DNA of 64,000 nt from Rhizobium sp. CFBP 8762. GTDB lineage: Bacteria; Pseudomonadota; Alphaproteobacteria; Rhizobiales; Rhizobiaceae. Under the pieces are notes generated by a model, which searched no databases, was not told the origin of the DNA, and saw only the letters and a list, made by a program, of their open reading frames with translations. Where the stretch lies: assembly GCF_014841565.1 (NCBI RefSeq), contig NZ_JACYUD010000001.1, forward strand, positions 310,001 through 374,000, given 5' to 3'. The stretch's first letter is position 1, and each line of letters starts with the position of its first letter. Below are positions 26,199 to 34,938 of this stretch, piece by piece. The position numbers were made by a program, and so were the translations under genes.

Positions 26199-28538
26199 AT
26201 GTTTCTGATTGTTACGGGCATCATCTTCGCGCTCATCGGGCTCGGGATTGGTGCCGCCGGGCTTTGGCTCGCCGCTTTGGGTGGCAGCTGGTATTATATC
26301 TTCGCCGGAATCGGCTTTTTCATCACCGCAGTTCTGCTTCTTCGCCGCCATGCCGCAGCCCTTTGGGTTTATGCGGCCGTAATCCTGGGCACGCTTGCCT
26401 GGGCGCTGTGGGAAGTGGGCATGGACTGGTGGCAGCTTGGGCCGCGCGGTGGCGTTGTCATCCTGCTTGGCTTGTGGCTGTTGCTTCCATCCATTCGGCG
26501 CTCGCTTGGCTTCATCAGCCCGTCAGGCCAGACCTATGCGGCCAAAGGTGGCATTCTGGCAGGAGCGGTTGGGCTCTCCGTCGTTGTTGCCGTGGTCTCC
26601 ATGTTCATGGACCCCCTGAAAATCAAGGGTACTCTGAGCACGGAACAGGTTGCGCAAACACCAAACCTTGGCAATGCGATGCCGGATGGCGATTGGCACC
26701 AGTATGGCCGCACGGCCTTTGGGCAGCGCTATTCGCCGCTTGCGGGCATTACGCCTCAAAATGTCGACAAGTTGCAGGTGGCGTGGCAATACCAGACCGG
26801 CGACGTAAAACTGCCCGATGACGTGGGCGAAACCACCTATCAGGTGACGCCGCTGAAAGTGCGCGACACGCTTTACCTGTGCACGCCGCACAACTGGGCC
26901 ATTGCGCTGGATGCCAAGACCGGCAAGGAAAAATGGAAGTTTGATTCCAACTCCGGCATGAACCCGAACCGCCAGCACCAGACGTGCCGTGGTGTTTCCT
27001 ATTATGCCGATCCGGCAGCCACCGCTGGCCAGCCCTGTGCAGAGCGTGTTTATCTGCCAACGTCTGACGCCCGCCTGATTGCTCTGGATGCGGCCAACGG
27101 CCAGATCTGCCCAAGCTTTGCAGACAATGGCACGCTGCAACTGAAAACCGGCATGCGCTATAACCCCGCCGGTTACTACTACTCAACCTCGCCGCCGGTG
27201 GTCGTCGGCAACAAGATTATCGTCGGGGGCGCCGTCAACGATAACTATTCAACCGAATCGCAGTCCGGTGTTATCCGCGCCTTCGATATCAACACCGGTG
27301 CACTGGTGTGGAACTGGGACTCGGGCAACCCGGATGTCACAACACCACTGCCGGAGGGCCAGACCTATACGACCAATTCGCCCAACAGTTGGAGTGTTTC
27401 CAGCGTGGACGAGGCATTGGGCCTGATCTACATTCCGCTCGGCAATCAGGTCCCGGACCAGTTGGGCATGAACCGCAGCGAAAATGTGGAGAAATATTCC
27501 TCCTCCATCGTAGCGCTGGACATCAACACCGGACAGGTGCGCTGGGTGCGCCAGACCGTTCACCACGATCTGTGGGACATGGACGTACCGGCACAGCCAA
27601 GTCTGCTGGACATCACCACCGCCAATGGCCCGGTGCCGGCCCTTGTGGGCCCCACCAAGCAGGGTGATCTCTACGTGCTGGACCGCCGCACGGGCGAGCC
27701 GATCATTCCGGTCAAGGAAATCCCCGCACCGGGTGGTGCGATTGCGGAGGACTTTACCGCACCGACACAGCCGATCTCCGATTTGACCTTCTCACCGCCA
27801 CCGCTGACCGACAAGAACATGTGGGGTATCACCATGTTCGATCAGTTGGCCTGCCGCATCAACTTCAAGCGGCTGAAATATGAGGGTCGCTATACGCCGC
27901 CTTCGCTGGAAGGCACGCTGGTTTATCCCGGTAACTTCGGCGTGTTCAACTGGGGCAGTGTTGCGGTTGATCCTGTTCGTCAGGTGATGTTCGGTATGCC
28001 GACCTATCTGGCATTCACGTCACAGCTTGTCCCGCGCGATCAGGTTCCACCGCGTGGGCAGGATGAAAAAGGCAGTGAACAGGGCCTGAACCGCAATGAT
28101 GGTGCACCCTACGGCGTCTATATGGGCCCGTTCCTTTCGCCGCTCGGCGTGCCCTGCCAGGCCCCGCCATGGGGCTACGTATCGGGCGTTGACCTGCGGA
28201 CCGGCAAGATCGCCTACAAGCATCGCAACGGTTCGGTGCGGGATATGACCCCGCTGCCTCTGCCCTTCAATGTCGGCGTACCCGGCATTGGCGGCCCGAT
28301 GATTACAGCCGGTGGCGTCGTGTTCCTCGGTGCGGCGGTGGACGATTATCTGCGCGCCTATGATCTGACGACCGGTGAGGTGCTGTGGAAGGGTCGCCTG
28401 CCTGCGGGCGGACAGTCCACGCCCATGACCTATGCAACGGACGACGGCCAGCAATTTGTGCTGATTGTTGCCGGTGGTCACGGTTCGGTGGGCACTAAGC
28501 CCGGCGATTACGTCATCGCCTACACGCTGCCAAAATAA
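26199..28538 (+). CDS. gcd: Membrane-bound PQQ-dependent glucose dehydrogenase
   Basis: 779 aa, the size of E. coli Gcd. It oxidises glucose to gluconolactone in the periplasm and feeds electrons to ubiquinone. Five membrane segments occupy about residues 1-140. The PQQ beta-propeller follows, opening with DWHQYGRTAFGQRYSPLAGI, with repeated Trp-docking motifs such as GALVWNWDSG, GQVRWVRQTVHHDLWDMD and GEVLWKGRLPAGGQSTPMTY. AGGAGAG precedes ATG 26199; the open frame upstream has no better start. No pqq biosynthesis genes are in the window, so the cofactor must come from elsewhere or from outside. A strong terminator follows. Confidence 0.94.
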   Translation: MFLIVTGIIFALIGLGIGAAGLWLAALGGSWYYIFAGIGFFITAVLLLRRHAAALWVYAAVILGTLAWALWEVGMDWWQLGPRGGVVILLGLWLLLPSIRRSLGFISPSGQTYAAKGGILAGAVGLSVVVAVVSMFMDPLKIKGTLSTEQVAQTPNLGNAMPDGDWHQYGRTAFGQRYSPLAGITPQNVDKLQVAWQYQTGDVKLPDDVGETTYQVTPLKVRDTLYLCTPHNWAIALDAKTGKEKWKFDSNSGMNPNRQHQTCRGVSYYADPAATAGQPCAERVYLPTSDARLIALDAANGQICPSFADNGTLQLKTGMRYNPAGYYYSTSPPVVVGNKIIVGGAVNDNYSTESQSGVIRAFDINTGALVWNWDSGNPDVTTPLPEGQTYTTNSPNSWSVSSVDEALGLIYIPLGNQVPDQLGMNRSENVEKYSSSIVALDINTGQVRWVRQTVHHDLWDMDVPAQPSLLDITTANGPVPALVGPTKQGDLYVLDRRTGEPIIPVKEIPAPGGAIAEDFTAPTQPISDLTFSPPPLTDKNMWGITMFDQLACRINFKRLKYEGRYTPPSLEGTLVYPGNFGVFNWGSVAVDPVRQVMFGMPTYLAFTSQLVPRDQVPPRGQDEKGSEQGLNRNDGAPYGVYMGPFLSPLGVPCQAPPWGYVSGVDLRTGKIAYKHRNGSVRDMTPLPLPFNVGVPGIGGPMITAGGVVFLGAAVDDYLRAYDLTTGEVLWKGRLPAGGQSTPMTYATDDGQQFVLIVAGGHGSVGTKPGDYVIAYTLPK

Positions 28539-28556
28539 GGCACAGCTTTCATCTCT

Positions 28557-28589
28557 AAAGAGGCTGGCAGGCAACTGCCAGCCTCTTTT
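28557..28589 (+). terminator. Rho-independent terminator of gcd
   Basis: AAAGAGGCTGGCAG (28557-28570) pairs perfectly with CTGCCAGCCTCTTT around GCAA and ends in TTTTA, 19 nt past the stop. Confidence 0.9.
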
Positions 28590-28664
28590 AGTTTTCCCTT
28601 GCATACAAGCCTCACACCCGCTTTAACGGTTAACGTTTTGGTAACCATTGAACGGGGGTGCATC

Positions 28665-29132
28665 ATGCGAATTGCCGACAGCGTTTCCGCCTATTCCAGC
28701 TTCGCCGGATTGTCGTCACGTCACGTTGGAACGATCCCGCCCTTCTCCCAAGCGTTGGAGGCGCGTAGCAGAGACCTGATGCCGGTCCAGATCCCTTCGT
28801 CTTTGAGCTCCAGTCTTTGGGTTTCGAAGGAGGGTGCGCGACCCACGCAAAGACAGGAAAGCCCCGGGGTGAGCGAGGTCCTTCGTCTGTCTACGATGAC
28901 CCTTGACAAATGGATCCGCGCGCAAATCCTGCAGGAGAGAAACCTGACAGAAGAAAGCTTGGCAGCCCTGCCCGCAGCGCAACAGGAGGCTGTGGAGCGT
29001 GAGATTGCAGAGAAAATCAAGCAGGCTTTGACCGGAGGCAGCGATCAGGATGCGCCGGATAAAGCAGCAGCGAACACGCAACCGGCAGGTGATAGGATTA
29101 GAACATCCTCGCAGGAGACGCGCTTGACCTGA
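28665..29132 (+). CDS. Hypothetical protein, 155 aa
   Basis: Not recognised as a named family. No membrane segment or signal is visible. The first 60 residues are Ser-rich and look disordered. The middle carries MTLDKWIRAQILQERNLTEESLAALPAAQQEAVEREIAEKIKQAL, a helix-turn-helix-like amphipathic module (WIRxxIL..RxLTEExLAALP) that I associate with several rhizobial hypothetical proteins. The tail is polar. Start MRIADSVSAYSSF at 28665 is likely, although GTG/TTG upstream starts exist. The ABC exporter follows after a repeat. Confidence 0.6.
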   Translation: MRIADSVSAYSSFAGLSSRHVGTIPPFSQALEARSRDLMPVQIPSSLSSSLWVSKEGARPTQRQESPGVSEVLRLSTMTLDKWIRAQILQERNLTEESLAALPAAQQEAVEREIAEKIKQALTGGSDQDAPDKAAANTQPAGDRIRTSSQETRLT

Positions 29133-29133
29133 T

Positions 29134-29234
29134 CCTGAAGCGTATCGCGATCTTTGAGATTCGCTTTCCACGCTTTGGGTCATTGTTTTCGCATGTCGTA
29201 TCGCAAAACCGCAGCACACTTTTGCGCGACATGC
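29134..29234 (+). repeat. Bipartite palindromic repeat, copy 2 (with 44-nt hairpin H3)
   Basis: An imperfect palindrome (GAAGCGTATCGCGATC..., about 29134-29175), a spacer of about 15 nt and a 44-nt hairpin at 29191-29234 with perfect 8-nt arms GCATGTCG/CGACATGC and the core blocks CAAAACCGC and CACTTTTG. It forms the leader of the ABC transporter gene. Confidence 0.7.
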
Positions 29235-29248
29235 TCTGGGGAAGCGCC

Positions 29249-30892
29249 ATGTCCTATCGGGAAATGTTTGGTCCAGCGCGGATCGTTCTGGCGAGTTACT
29301 GGGCGTCGGCAAAATGGATTCTGTTGCTGACAGCTGCGATCATTGTGCTGTCATCACTGGCATCTGTGGCCGCTCCCTATGTTTTTTCCCGTATCATCGA
29401 CCGTATGAACGGCGGAATCCATGCGGAAACACTGGTGCTGGGCTTTCTGCTTTACGCCGGTCTCATGGGCCTGTCGCACGCGTTGGACGGGTTGACCTCC
29501 GCCTTATCCTACATTACATCCCAAAGCCTGATGTATACGACCTCCGTTCGCTTCTTCGACCGGATACTCAAAAAGACACCCGTATTTTTTGTGACACACA
29601 ATCCCGCTGAGGTTCAGAACGCCAATGGTGAAGGTGCGTCAAGCCTTGCCGCGTTGATCCAGCTTGTACTGGTTGTTTTTATTCCGGGTATCATGACGAT
29701 TTCGTTCAGCCTGTCCTTGCTTGGTGCGATCATCAATTGGCAAGTTACCTTGATCGTGTTTGTCTACGGTGCGCTTCTGATCGGCCTGACCTGGTATATC
29801 AATCAGCATACATCGCCCCTGCTGTACAAGACGATAGACGAAACCCAGGCCAACGCCAGTTTTGTCGGCAACGCCTTTACGGCAATGGAAACGCTTCGAC
29901 AGTTTGGCAGCGAGCGATGGATGGCGCAGACATTCACCCTGCGCGCAAAACAAATATGGGAGAACTGGCGGCGCTACTGCTTTTACCAGATGGGGGCGGC
30001 TAGTGTCTTTGGCCTGATGTTGTGCGCGCAGATTGCCGTAACTTTCGTGTTGCTCTTGCCGCGATATCAAAATGGCGAGCTTTCCGTTGGGGATATCGTG
30101 CTGTTCAACACAATGCTTTTGAACTTGTCCACTCCATTCCAGATGATCGGCAATGCTATAGACGATCTGTTCCAGATGGCCGCCCGGTTTCGCCCGTTCG
30201 CGACGCTCTGGCTCGCCGATGAAGAATACGAGCCGGAAAATCACCGCGCACTGCGTGTAAGCGAAGGACATATAGCCTTCGACGCTGTCAGCTTTCAATA
30301 CTCAGGCGGGCGGGGTATCAAAGGTGTCACATTCACGGCAGAGCGAGGGCGGATCACCTATATCGTCGGGGAAACCGGCGCCGGAAAGTCCACCGTGTTC
30401 AAGCTGCTTTTGAAATCACTGGCACCGGACGCCGGGCGGGTGATGATCGACGGCACCAATCTTGCTGATGTGTCGCGGGCCGACTGGTTCGCCCATGTCG
30501 GGGTGGTGCCGCAGGACATAGCGCTGCTGAACAATACGCTGGTGGCCAATATCGTGCTTGGGCGGGAATTCGATACGCAGAGGCTGAACGAAGCGGCCCG
30601 GAAGGCCGAAATTTTCGACTTTATCACCGCGCTGCCGGACGGGTTCGAGACCAATGTCGGCGAACGCGGCCTGAAACTGTCTGGCGGGGAACGCCAGCGC
30701 ATTGCCATCGCCCGGGCGCTCTATGCGGATCCGGCTGTGCTGCTGCTGGATGAAGCCAGTTCGGCGCTGGATGAGGCAACCGAACGCGATATCATGGAGC
30801 GCATCCGGGGCTTTAGCGACAGGGTAACAGTCCTTGCCATTACGCATCGCAAAAGCGTGATCCGCGGCGATGACCGGGTGGTTGCGCTGTAA
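29249..30892 (+). CDS. ABC transporter, fused permease and ATPase (exporter type)
   Basis: 547 aa from MSYREMFGP, behind GGGGAAG. Six membrane segments in an ABC_membrane exporter domain (about residues 15-300) are followed by one ATPase domain: Walker A GETGAGKST at about 374, signature LSGGERQRIAIARAL, Walker B VLLLDEASSALDE and the H-loop ITHRKS. It works as a homodimer or heterodimer pumping substrate outward. The substrate is unknown; the AtmT/Atm1 and lipid A exporter groups are nearest in overall layout. The upstream 155-aa gene lies on the same strand, separated by a repeat. Confidence 0.9.
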   Translation: MSYREMFGPARIVLASYWASAKWILLLTAAIIVLSSLASVAAPYVFSRIIDRMNGGIHAETLVLGFLLYAGLMGLSHALDGLTSALSYITSQSLMYTTSVRFFDRILKKTPVFFVTHNPAEVQNANGEGASSLAALIQLVLVVFIPGIMTISFSLSLLGAIINWQVTLIVFVYGALLIGLTWYINQHTSPLLYKTIDETQANASFVGNAFTAMETLRQFGSERWMAQTFTLRAKQIWENWRRYCFYQMGAASVFGLMLCAQIAVTFVLLLPRYQNGELSVGDIVLFNTMLLNLSTPFQMIGNAIDDLFQMAARFRPFATLWLADEEYEPENHRALRVSEGHIAFDAVSFQYSGGRGIKGVTFTAERGRITYIVGETGAGKSTVFKLLLKSLAPDAGRVMIDGTNLADVSRADWFAHVGVVPQDIALLNNTLVANIVLGREFDTQRLNEAARKAEIFDFITALPDGFETNVGERGLKLSGGERQRIAIARALYADPAVLLLDEASSALDEATERDIMERIRGFSDRVTVLAITHRKSVIRGDDRVVAL

Positions 30893-30904
30893 TGAGTGCG
30901 GGCG

Positions 30905-31849
30905 CTACCCCGCCTTTACCAGCAACGCGTCAACCGGCGCGACCTCAACGGTAATATGCGACAGCTCGTGAACCACAGCCAGCTTCTGCTTATAAAATGC
31001 AGGGGTTTGCGGCTTTGGCGTTGCCAGCGCGATAATGGCGGCACAATGGCCCGGCCCGACCTGCCACACATGCAGATCGGTGATCCGGTCGCCATCCGCT
31101 TCCAGAACGGTGCGGATTTCGCCCGGCACATCGTCACCCCCGGGGACTGCATCCATCAGCACGAGGCCGGTGGTGCGGATCAGGCTCCAGGACCAGCGCG
31201 CAATCACCAGCGCACCGACGATACCCATGGCCGGATCCAGCCACAGCCAGCCATAGAGCGAACCCAGCGTCAGCGCTACGATGGCCAGAACCGATGTCAA
31301 GGCATCGGCAATGACATGGAGATACGCGCCACGCAGGTTGTTATCGTGGCCATGATGATGGTCATGGTGATGCCCTTCATGATGATGCCCGTCATGATGA
31401 TGCCCGGCTTGATGATGATCATCGCGCAGCAACCATGCGCTGACGAGATTGACCGCCAGACCGAGACCGGCCACCACGATGGCCTGACTGAACGCAATTG
31501 GCACCGGATCGGCCAGCCGCAGCGCACTTTCATAGGCAATCATGAGCGCGACCAGAGCCAGCACAATGGCGCTGGCAAACCCCGCAAGGTCACCCACCTT
31601 GCCCGTGCCGAAGGTAAAGCGCGGATTGCGGGCCTGTTTGCGCGCAAATCCATAGGCCAGCGCGGCAATCAACATGGCGCCGGCATGGGTTGCCATATGC
31701 CAGCCATCGGCCACCAGCGCCATGGACCCCCAGAGCGTACCTCCGATGATTTCGGCCACCATCATGGCGGTGGTCAGCGCGATAACCCACCAGACGCGAC
31801 GTTCGTTACGGCTGTGGTTTTGCCCGAGATAGATGTGTTCGTGTTCCAT
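30905..31849 (-). CDS. dmeF: Cation diffusion facilitator, nickel/cobalt efflux (DmeF-like)
   Basis: 314 aa. The six-helix CDF core includes MALVADGWHMATHAGAMLIAALAYG and LHVIADALTSVLAIVALT; each carries the HxxxD-type metal site (HM-TH and HVIAD). Between helices IV and V is a His-rich cytoplasmic loop (about residues 145-170, some 15 His). The C-terminal cytoplasmic domain contains ITDLHVWQVGPGHCAAIIAL. DmeF exports Co2+ and Ni2+ in rhizobia and Cupriavidus. It lies 6 nt downstream of the RcnR/CsoR-family repressor gene, as in the described dmeRF operon. Confidence 0.92.
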   Translation of the reverse strand: MEHEHIYLGQNHSRNERRVWWVIALTTAMMVAEIIGGTLWGSMALVADGWHMATHAGAMLIAALAYGFARKQARNPRFTFGTGKVGDLAGFASAIVLALVALMIAYESALRLADPVPIAFSQAIVVAGLGLAVNLVSAWLLRDDHHQAGHHHDGHHHEGHHHDHHHGHDNNLRGAYLHVIADALTSVLAIVALTLGSLYGWLWLDPAMGIVGALVIARWSWSLIRTTGLVLMDAVPGGDDVPGEIRTVLEADGDRITDLHVWQVGPGHCAAIIALATPKPQTPAFYKQKLAVVHELSHITVEVAPVDALLVKAG

Positions 31850-31855
31850 GATGCC

Positions 31856-32128
31856 TTACCGCAGGTAGGTTTTCAAAACAGCGGAGACCTCGTTCAGTGC
31901 CTGTTCGCGCTCGGTCTCGCTTTCGGCATGAAGCACATGCTCATGCAGGTGGTCTTCGAGAACCTCCGTCGTAAGCCCGGTCAGTGCACCGCGAATAGAC
32001 GCCAGCAGTTGCAGAACTTCTCCGCAGGGTGCCTGAGCTTGAAGCGCCCGCTCGACAGCCTCCAACTGGCCCTTCAGCCGTTTGATGCGCGCCATCAGTT
32101 TCGCCTGATCGCGGATGGTGTGCGACAT
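31856..32128 (-). CDS. dmeR: Nickel/cobalt-responsive repressor, RcnR/CsoR family (DmeR)
   Basis: 90 aa all-helical metal sensor. The RcnR metal ligands are all in place: His3, Cys35, His60 and His64 (MSH, APCGEV, EDHLHEH), which favours nickel/cobalt over copper sensing. It represses its own operon and releases the DNA when metal binds. A G-tract operator lies about 16 nt upstream of its start. It is the first gene of the dmeRF pair. Confidence 0.92.
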   Translation of the reverse strand: MSHTIRDQAKLMARIKRLKGQLEAVERALQAQAPCGEVLQLLASIRGALTGLTTEVLEDHLHEHVLHAESETEREQALNEVSAVLKTYLR

Positions 32129-32143
32129 GAGTTTGCTCCCAAG

Positions 32144-32167
32144 ATACTATAGGGGGGTATACTATAG
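32144..32167 (-). promoter_or_regulatory. G-tract operator of dmeRF
   Basis: A G6 tract (32152-32157) is flanked by ATACTATA and by TATACTATAG. RcnR-type repressors bind TACT-G6-nAGTA-like sites, and a comparable site has been described for rhizobial dmeR. It sits directly upstream of dmeR. Confidence 0.75.
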
Positions 32168-32236
32168 TTTCATTCAAGAGGAAAGTCTTGAATAAACACG
32201 TTAAATGGCATATCTCTAGAGACTGGAGATTTGCAC

Positions 32237-32656
32237 ATGTATTCGATCGGCGACCTTTCCCGCAAAACCGGTGTGAAAATACCGACCATCCGCTACTACG
32301 AGCAGATGGGGCTTTTAAGCCAACCGGACCGCAGCGAAGGCAACCAGCGCCGGTATGATCGCATGCAGCTGGAACGGCTGGCCTTTATCCGGCATGGTCG
32401 AGATCTGGGGTTGTCCATCGATGCAATGCGAGAACTGATTTCACTCAGCCAGCATCCCGATGCACCTTGTGCCGATGCAGACCGAATTGCCGCCGACCAC
32501 CTGAAAAGCGTGCGAGAGAAAATATCGCAGTTGAAGAAACTGGAGCACGAGCTGGAGCGCATCGTCTCCCACTGTCAGGGGCACACGGTGGGCGATTGCT
32601 ATGTCATCCGCGCCCTTGCCGACCACGCCCTGTGTGACAGCGACCATAGCGCCTGA
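32237..32656 (+). CDS. MerR family metal- or redox-responsive regulator
   Basis: 139 aa from MYSIGDLSRKTGVKIPTIRYYEQMGLL, the MerR winged-helix start; GGAG at 32225-32228. The dimerisation coiled coil (about residues 80-115) is followed by a C-terminal Cys/His-rich end, with cysteines in DAPCADAD, SHCQGH, GDCYVI and HALCDSDH. This resembles the CadR/ZntR/HmrR type. It is divergent to dmeRF with the G-tract operator between them, so a link to metal efflux is likely, but no own target gene is next to it. Confidence 0.85.
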   Translation: MYSIGDLSRKTGVKIPTIRYYEQMGLLSQPDRSEGNQRRYDRMQLERLAFIRHGRDLGLSIDAMRELISLSQHPDAPCADADRIAADHLKSVREKISQLKKLEHELERIVSHCQGHTVGDCYVIRALADHALCDSDHSA

Positions 32657-32667
32657 CAATACGGATC

Positions 32668-32766
32668 TAGAGCGCTTTTCGTTCTGATGGAATCAGACGG
32701 CGCTCTAAACCCTTATTGTTAAAGCATAATCTTGATCGTCCTCGGTTCGCTCCGGTCGGATTTTGC
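32668..32766 (+). repeat. Bipartite palindromic repeat, copy 3 (variant hairpin)
   Basis: A 40-nt imperfect palindrome (TAGAGCGC.../...GGCGCTCTA, 32668-32707), a 16-nt spacer and a 43-nt hairpin at 32724-32766 with arms GCATAATC/GATTTTGC and a core containing CGCTCCGGTCGG. Variant cores with the same 3' half occur at 36985-37023 and 38111-38153. The base run right after it supplies the TAA stop of the DUF983 gene. Confidence 0.75.
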
Positions 32767-32767
32767 T

Positions 32768-33148
32768 TTAAGGCATGTCCCGACGTGCAAGCTTCCCCTG
32801 TTCAGCCTTGTGAAAATACTGGCTGGCGACGAGCCAGCCCTTCACTGGCCGTAACGGCGGAATGCAGGTGAGCGCCATAAAGGGTGCGGTCGTGAGGAAA
32901 TGGACCCAAAACGGCGGCTCAAAGTTGATCTGCAGCCAAACGGCAAAAATGGTGCTGGGAATACAACCGAACATCATGATGAAAAATGCCGGTCCATCCG
33001 CCGGATCCGCAAATCCATAATCCAGCCCGCAGGCCTGACATTCCCGGCGCAACGTTAAGAACCCCTGAAACAGCTCACCCTGTCCACATCGGGGACATTT
33101 GCATCGCAAACCGGTTCGAATTGGAGATAATCGGGGCCATTCCTGCAT
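32768..33148 (-). CDS. DUF983 family membrane protein
   Basis: 126 aa. A zinc-ribbon-like N-terminus (CKCPRCGQGELFQGFLTLRRECQACGLDYGF, two CxxC pairs) precedes two membrane segments (GPAFFIMMFGCIPSTIFAVWLQ and HFLTTAPFMALTCIPPLRPVKGWLVA). DUF983 proteins are often found near cytochrome oxidase assembly genes, but none is nearby. Its stop codon coincides with the end of the repeat at 32668-32766. Confidence 0.85.
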   Translation of the reverse strand: MQEWPRLSPIRTGLRCKCPRCGQGELFQGFLTLRRECQACGLDYGFADPADGPAFFIMMFGCIPSTIFAVWLQINFEPPFWVHFLTTAPFMALTCIPPLRPVKGWLVASQYFHKAEQGKLARRDMP

Positions 33149-33331
33149 CGTTTAACCGCTTTCTGTAGGGATTTACTGTAATCCGCCCTCGCCCACAGGG
33201 TCCACGAGAAAATCGCGTGAGGCCTGCGGCATTTTGATCTGCCGCTTGGTCGATGAACCCGACTGCCGTTGACGGTGCAACTGCCTGTGTGTAGAGCAGG
33301 AGAATTGTAACGATCGGTACAGGATCAGCCC

Positions 33332-33820
33332 ATGCGAACCTTTTTTATCCGCCACCAGCCCGATAGTTCGCTGAGCAAGGCGTTGATTGCGGGCATGGGC
33401 GGCGGCGCAGCCATTGCCACACTTGGCGGATTGGCGGACTGTACGCATCTGGCCTATCTCACCCCGCCCTTCGGAGCGACATGCGTGCTGATGTTTTCCG
33501 CACCCGCCAGCCCGCTCTCGCAACCCGCCAATATCATTGGGGGCCATCTTCTTGCGGCATTGGTGGGCCTGATCTGCGCAGCGCTTTTGCCGCCGGTCTG
33601 GTGGGCTGCGGCTATCGCCGTGGGTGTTGCAATTGCGGTTATGCAGTTTGCCCGCGTCACCCATCCGCCTGCGGGTGCCACGCCGCTGATCGTGCTGGCC
33701 TTGCAACCGGGAATTGGCTTTCTGTTCTTCCCCGTCCTCAGTGGAACAGTGTTGTTGGTGGTCATCGGCACCTTTTACCATCGTTACCACCGGGTTCCCT
33801 ACCCGCTTGCGCGGACGTGA
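33332..33820 (+). CDS. HPP family membrane protein
   Basis: 162 aa with four or five membrane segments and the family motifs LTPPFGATCVLMFSAPASPLSQPANIIGGH and RVTHPPAGATPLIVL, which contains the name-giving HPP. Relatives in plants and cyanobacteria transport nitrite; the substrate here is unknown. Its TGA overlaps the ATG of the TetR regulator (TGATG), so both are co-translated. Confidence 0.9.
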   Translation: MRTFFIRHQPDSSLSKALIAGMGGGAAIATLGGLADCTHLAYLTPPFGATCVLMFSAPASPLSQPANIIGGHLLAALVGLICAALLPPVWWAAAIAVGVAIAVMQFARVTHPPAGATPLIVLALQPGIGFLFFPVLSGTVLLVVIGTFYHRYHRVPYPLART

Positions 33821-34338
33821 TGAGCAACCGCGACGACGTTCTTGAAGCGCTCGGCGAGGTCTTCCGCCACTATGGCTATGAAGGCGCATCCATTGCGCGA
33901 ATATCGGCGGCAACCGGCCTTGGCAAAGGCTCGCTCTATCATCTTTTTCCCGGTGGCAAGGATGAGATGGCCACAGCCGTGATTACCCATATCCACGACT
34001 GGTTTGAGCGCGCCATTTTCTCCCCCCTCCGTCTGACCGGTGATACCGATGGCATGTGGGACCATGTAGCCGCCTATTTCAACAGGGGTGGACGGGTTTG
34101 CTTGATCGGCGCATTCGCACTGGCAGATACACGGGACCGTTTTGCGACTGCGATCACGCGGTACTTCACCTGCTGGATCGACGCGTTGGCCCTTGCCTAC
34201 CGGCAAGGCGGCGTGGAGAATGCCCATCCCATGGCAGTGAATGCCGTTCTCAGGGTGCAAGGGGCCATTGTGTTGTCGCAGGCCCTGGGGAACACGCAGC
34301 CGTTTGAAACAACCATCGCCGATTTGCGGCTTCATTGA
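33820..34338 (+). CDS. TetR/AcrR family transcriptional regulator (LmrA/YxaF-like)
   Basis: 172 aa from MSNRDDVLEALGEVF at the TGATG overlap with the HPP gene. The N-terminal HTH is YEGASIARISAATGLGKGSLYHLFPGGKDEM, and the FPGGKDEM end is typical of the LmrA/YxaF subgroup, as is the C-terminal all-helical ligand domain with FACW-like TCWIDALALAY. Probable autoregulator of the HPP-tetR operon and sensor of an unknown small molecule. Confidence 0.87.
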   Translation: MSNRDDVLEALGEVFRHYGYEGASIARISAATGLGKGSLYHLFPGGKDEMATAVITHIHDWFERAIFSPLRLTGDTDGMWDHVAAYFNRGGRVCLIGAFALADTRDRFATAITRYFTCWIDALALAYRQGGVENAHPMAVNAVLRVQGAIVLSQALGNTQPFETTIADLRLH

Positions 34339-34430
34339 GTTCGTCACTAAGCGCTATGTGTTTGACCGAACGGCGCGTATGATGCGCTGACGATTTGCTT
34401 GCAGATCAATGCCGATCAAAGGAAAATTCA

Positions 34431-34739
34431 GTGCGCAACTGGGTCCAGAACTGGCAGAATGTTACCGCGCGGTTGTTGTCTGAAGGCGAAGCTGACAGAG
34501 CCGTGCAATCACTGGACAGAATGTTGGAGGGGATTGTTCGCACGGAGAAAATCCGTGTTCAGCACAGTATGTTGTTGATGGCCTGGCCTATGCTGACAGG
34601 CGGAAAGCTGCTGGAAATTCTCGAAGCCCTCAACCCTTTGCGCGACGATATCATGGCAGCCGACAATCACGAGCGAACGTTCGACAGCGACGCCACAAAA
34701 CAACGTTTGGCAAGGCTTCTCACAGACGAGCAACTATGA
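34431..34739 (+). CDS. Hypothetical protein, 102 aa
   Basis: Starts at GTG 34431 behind AAAGGAAAA. No known domain is recognised. It is all-helical by composition, with no signal or membrane segment: an N-terminal stretch VRNWVQNWQNVTARLLSEGEADRAVQSLDRMLEG, then QHSMLLMAWPMLTGGKLLEILEALNPLRDDIM. It may be a small regulatory or phasin-like protein. Real-gene status rests on the ribosome site and codon-like composition. Confidence 0.5.
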   Translation: MRNWVQNWQNVTARLLSEGEADRAVQSLDRMLEGIVRTEKIRVQHSMLLMAWPMLTGGKLLEILEALNPLRDDIMAADNHERTFDSDATKQRLARLLTDEQL

Positions 34740-34938
34740 ATTTTCATCGATAAAAATTAGTTGATTCTAATTTAAAGATGATTCATAGTGTCGCTGCCAG
34801 CCTGGCGCGGGCGTGACAGGAACTTCGTATCCCTGTCAGATAGGTGCATACCCATCTCGTCACCTGTTGCTTGTTGGCACCCCCTAATGCGCAGCAAGCC
34901 GCCCGATTTCTCAGCGAACCACGGGCTTAACATTCCCG

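Noticed and set aside
31340-31420. Repeat-like tract of CATGATGATG
   Set aside because: It is the coding sequence of the His-rich loop of DmeF on the minus strand, not a microsatellite with its own role.
30896-32152. 418-codon plus-strand frame opposite dmeF/dmeR
   Set aside because: The minus strand encodes clear DmeF and DmeR. The plus frame is a compositional shadow with Met/His runs that mirror the His-rich loop.
33173-33913. 246-codon minus-strand frame opposite the HPP gene
   Set aside because: No family resemblance; the HPP protein with PPFGATC and THPPAGATP motifs is on the other strand.
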